Origin: Promethearchaeota archaeon
GTDB taxonomy: Archaea; Asgardarchaeota; Lokiarchaeia; Sigyniarchaeales; SOKP01
NCBI GenBank assembly: GCA_016839555.1
Contig: JAEOUA010000011.1
Location: forward strand, 124,001 to 188,000
Reading direction: 5' to 3'
Length of the DNA stretch: 64,000 nt
The position numbers and the translations under genes were made by a program. A model generated the notes under the pieces. The model worked only from the letters and a program-made list of their open reading frames with translations, made no database searches and was not told where the DNA came from. Numbering within the stretch: the first letter of the stretch is position 1; each line of letters opens with the position of its first letter. Positions 61,748 to 64,000 of this stretch are shown piece by piece.

Positions 61748-64000
61748 ATGAAATTAGAAAATGATAAATATAGGATTAATTTTAAATTTAAACACGGCAT
61801 TTTAGATCAAAATATTAAAATTAAAACACAAAAAGGTTTTATTCCTGTTTTACGTAATTTTAACAATAAAAATATAATAAATTTTTCAAATAAACCATTA
61901 TATTTTTCAGCAATAAAGGGAAATAGAAATCCTAATAATTTTAATTTCATAATTAAATCTGATTCTGATATTGATATAGAATTTATTCCATCTATTGATA
62001 ATGAAGAGAATACTATTTATGAGAAATATGTAATCTTATTTCATAAAAAGAAAACATTATCCAAAATCTTAGCTGAGTTCGAAATTTGTTTAGGAAATCA
62101 AGCCGGTTTTGTTTGGGTACCACATCTCAGACCAAAACAAAAATATGTTATTGGAGATCATATTTTTAGATCTCCAGTAATTATCTATTCATCCAAAACT
62201 ATTGCATGTGCGTTAATTCCAGATTTAGATGAACTTAAAGAAAATAGACGATACCCCACTTATCTTAATTTGGAGATATACTCAAAAAATGAGAAAAATC
62301 CATACTTATCTTATGGTTTTGGGAAATATAAACCAGTAAAACATGTCTTTTTCAAAAAACAATGGTATAAGAAAATGAAATTCAAAAAAGGAGATTCCCT
62401 TACTTTTGGCTATTATATAAAGTTATTTCATAATAAATCACGCTCAGAACTTATCAAGACAATAAATTCATTTTTATGGATTAAATATGGTAAAAAACTA
62501 CTAAGACAGAATTTGAATCCTCAAATTCTTCCTTATAATATTAACGTACAAGAAGGCTTAAAAGCAATATTTAAGAGACATGAATATTGGGGCAATTTTT
62601 ATATAAATAATAAAAAGTGTGGTGGTATATGGCAAAGAAGTTGGTTAGGGAAGAAAAAGGCACCTTTAGAATATGTAGAACCAAAAGATTTAGCTTCTCA
62701 TAAAAAAGCCAGAATGAAAGAAATAGTTGGTACAAAATCAATTTTAGGGAAAATAATAATAAATATATCTTTTTCACCGAAGACTATTAAATTTTTTGAT
62801 AAGTTCACAAGAAATTATCCTATTGTACGTCGTGTGGCTGAAGTTTGGAACAATGCCTGGTTCTTAAACATTAGAACTGGATTTGGAATTAAATTATTTG
62901 GTATTGTTTATAATGATAATGATCTTATTGAAAAAGGGAATAGAATTTTAAATACTTTATTGAATTTACCACGGAAAAGAGGTTTATTTCCAAGTGTCAT
63001 TTTACCCGCAACTAAAAACGCTCAAGATTTCTCATTCATTAATGGAGTTAAAGGTTTTAGATATGATGATGAATTTCATCTTGTTGATTGTTCACTTGCC
63101 ATGTATTGGGCACTAAAATATTATCAATATTTTGAAAAAAATGAATTAATCAACGATTTGTCCTTAAAGTTAATAAATACTATAAAAGAGATTCAATTGG
63201 ATAATGGAGCAATTCCAACATATTTACGAATTGATGATTATAGTGAGAAACCTTTTATCAGCGAAAAATTAATTAATTCTGCTAGTTCTGGTGCATCAAT
63301 GATGTTTATTTTGGAATATTATAAAATAATGAAAGAAAAAGATTTAATACTAATGGCAAAACGGATTGCTAAATTTATTCATCATGAAATATTACCAAAG
63401 AATAAATGGCAGGATTTTGAACCATTTTATAGCTGTACGAATCTACCACTTAAGTTTTATGATAAATTCACTGAGAACAATGTGATGAATTGTCTTTCAA
63501 TTTATTGGTGTGCAGAAGGATTCAAAGAGTTGTATAAAATAACTAAAAATTCCAAATATTTAAAAATAGGAGAACATATACTTGGATTATTATCCCTATT
63601 TCAACAAGTTTGGAATTTGCCTTATATCGATTATAATACTTTTGGTGGTTTTGGTGCTCAAAATGCCGACGCAGAACTTGGAGATGCTAGGCAAGGATTA
63701 TTTGTCCGTACATATATGGATTATTATTTACTCACTGGAAATAAAGAATATATGGAGAGAGGAATTGCTGCCTTAAGAGCATGTTGGGCATTACAATTAC
63801 TAGAAGAATATAAAGATCAATGCCCTGGAAATTTATTAGGTATTGATAGCATAAAAGATATTGATAAAGGTTGCGTGAATGAGAATTATGGTCATTCGGG
63901 AATAGACTTTCGGACCCCTGGTTATGAAATGTTTGATTGGGGTATAGGAACATCAATTATGGCTACAGCTTACGTTAAATATAACTTTGGAGATCTATTT
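61748..64000 (+). CDS. Six-hairpin (alpha/alpha toroid) glycosidase-like protein, partial
   Basis: The open frame starts at ATG 61748 and runs past the window end (at least 751 codons), so it is absent from the ORF track. The first 250 residues are beta-rich (FVWVPHLRPKQKYVIGDHIF region). From about residue 370 onward alpha-helical repeats appear: RAEVWNNAWFLN-type AEVWNNAWFLNIRTGFGIKL, DCSLAMYWALKYYQYFEKNE, SGASMMFILEYYKIMKEK, GDARQGLFVRTYMDYYLLTG. This is the pattern of alpha/alpha-toroid glycosidases and lyases. No signal peptide is visible. It diverges from the UROD-family gene across 199 bases. The exact family cannot be named. Confidence 0.6.
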   Translation, partial: MKLENDKYRINFKFKHGILDQNIKIKTQKGFIPVLRNFNNKNIINFSNKPLYFSAIKGNRNPNNFNFIIKSDSDIDIEFIPSIDNEENTIYEKYVILFHKKKTLSKILAEFEICLGNQAGFVWVPHLRPKQKYVIGDHIFRSPVIIYSSKTIACALIPDLDELKENRRYPTYLNLEIYSKNEKNPYLSYGFGKYKPVKHVFFKKQWYKKMKFKKGDSLTFGYYIKLFHNKSRSELIKTINSFLWIKYGKKLLRQNLNPQILPYNINVQEGLKAIFKRHEYWGNFYINNKKCGGIWQRSWLGKKKAPLEYVEPKDLASHKKARMKEIVGTKSILGKIIINISFSPKTIKFFDKFTRNYPIVRRVAEVWNNAWFLNIRTGFGIKLFGIVYNDNDLIEKGNRILNTLLNLPRKRGLFPSVILPATKNAQDFSFINGVKGFRYDDEFHLVDCSLAMYWALKYYQYFEKNELINDLSLKLINTIKEIQLDNGAIPTYLRIDDYSEKPFISEKLINSASSGASMMFILEYYKIMKEKDLILMAKRIAKFIHHEILPKNKWQDFEPFYSCTNLPLKFYDKFTENNVMNCLSIYWCAEGFKELYKITKNSKYLKIGEHILGLLSLFQQVWNLPYIDYNTFGGFGAQNADAELGDARQGLFVRTYMDYYLLTGNKEYMERGIAALRACWALQLLEEYKDQCPGNLLGIDSIKDIDKGCVNENYGHSGIDFRTPGYEMFDWGIGTSIMATAYVKYNFGDLF

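Overview
The window reads as a chromosomal segment of an AT-rich Asgard (Promethearchaeota, Loki-like) archaeon. The archaeal core is clear: TFIIB, ribosomal proteins eL33 and uS10, an archaeal-type glycyl-tRNA synthetase, XPD helicase, a beta-CASP RNase, a RecJ/DHH phosphoesterase and archaemetzincin. Eukaryote-like proteins point to Asgard: an ESCRT-III (Vps20/32/60-type) protein, a Rag/Gtr-type GTPase with a roadblock-like tail, a presenilin-type protease and a large B-box/GRAM-like protein. Three enzymes of the tetrahydromethanopterin C1 branch (Mch, Mtd, Ftr) and an F420-linked FrhB-type protein indicate an archaeal Wood-Ljungdahl metabolism. No phage, transposon, CRISPR array, tRNA or rRNA was recognised.

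Layout: 0-5 kb holds ESCRT-III, a core MetE, the B-box/GRAM protein and a GTP cyclohydrolase III-like/GGDEF-fold protein. 5-16 kb is mostly housekeeping (PHP, eL33, C69 peptidase, glycogen synthase, XPD, FrhB-like, TFB), with a structured-looking 457-base leader in front of tfb. 16-24 kb has a hidden winged-helix gene, 3-hydroxyacyl-CoA dehydrogenase, M28 peptidase, presenilin homologue, archaemetzincin and a GT4 glycosyltransferase. 24-38 kb holds Hsp20, mch, RecJ-like, beta-CASP RNase, MTA phosphorylase, a GH172 / GPH transporter / LarA cassette, apt, the Rag GTPase and the divergent mtd-ftr pair. 38-54 kb has two large cell-surface proteins, glyS, a 7TM protein, a coiled-coil protein, tandem GNATs, a DNA glycosylase, an IMPase, and a small cluster with two disrupted genes (trmO with an in-frame UAG; a CDF-C/NifX-like gene with a frame break). 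54-64 kb is an accessory substrate-use region: double-SIS protein, a GC-rich tannase-like hydrolase, a Bat-type HTH regulator, a second GPH transporter, a UROD-family methyltransferase and a partial six-hairpin glycosidase-like protein.

The most unusual signal is translational. At least three genes (ESCRT-III, a winged-helix protein and the tannase-like hydrolase) have conserved or clearly coding N-termini that lie between an in-frame stop and the first ATG/GTG/TTG. In each case a Shine-Dalgarno sequence sits just upstream of an AUA or AUU codon, which suggests initiation at AUA/AUU that standard gene callers miss. The tannase-like gene is also a compositional mosaic: a GC-rich core is joined to AT-rich host-like ends, including a C-terminal SRPBCC-like domain. 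It is paired with a divergent regulator across two perfect palindromes.
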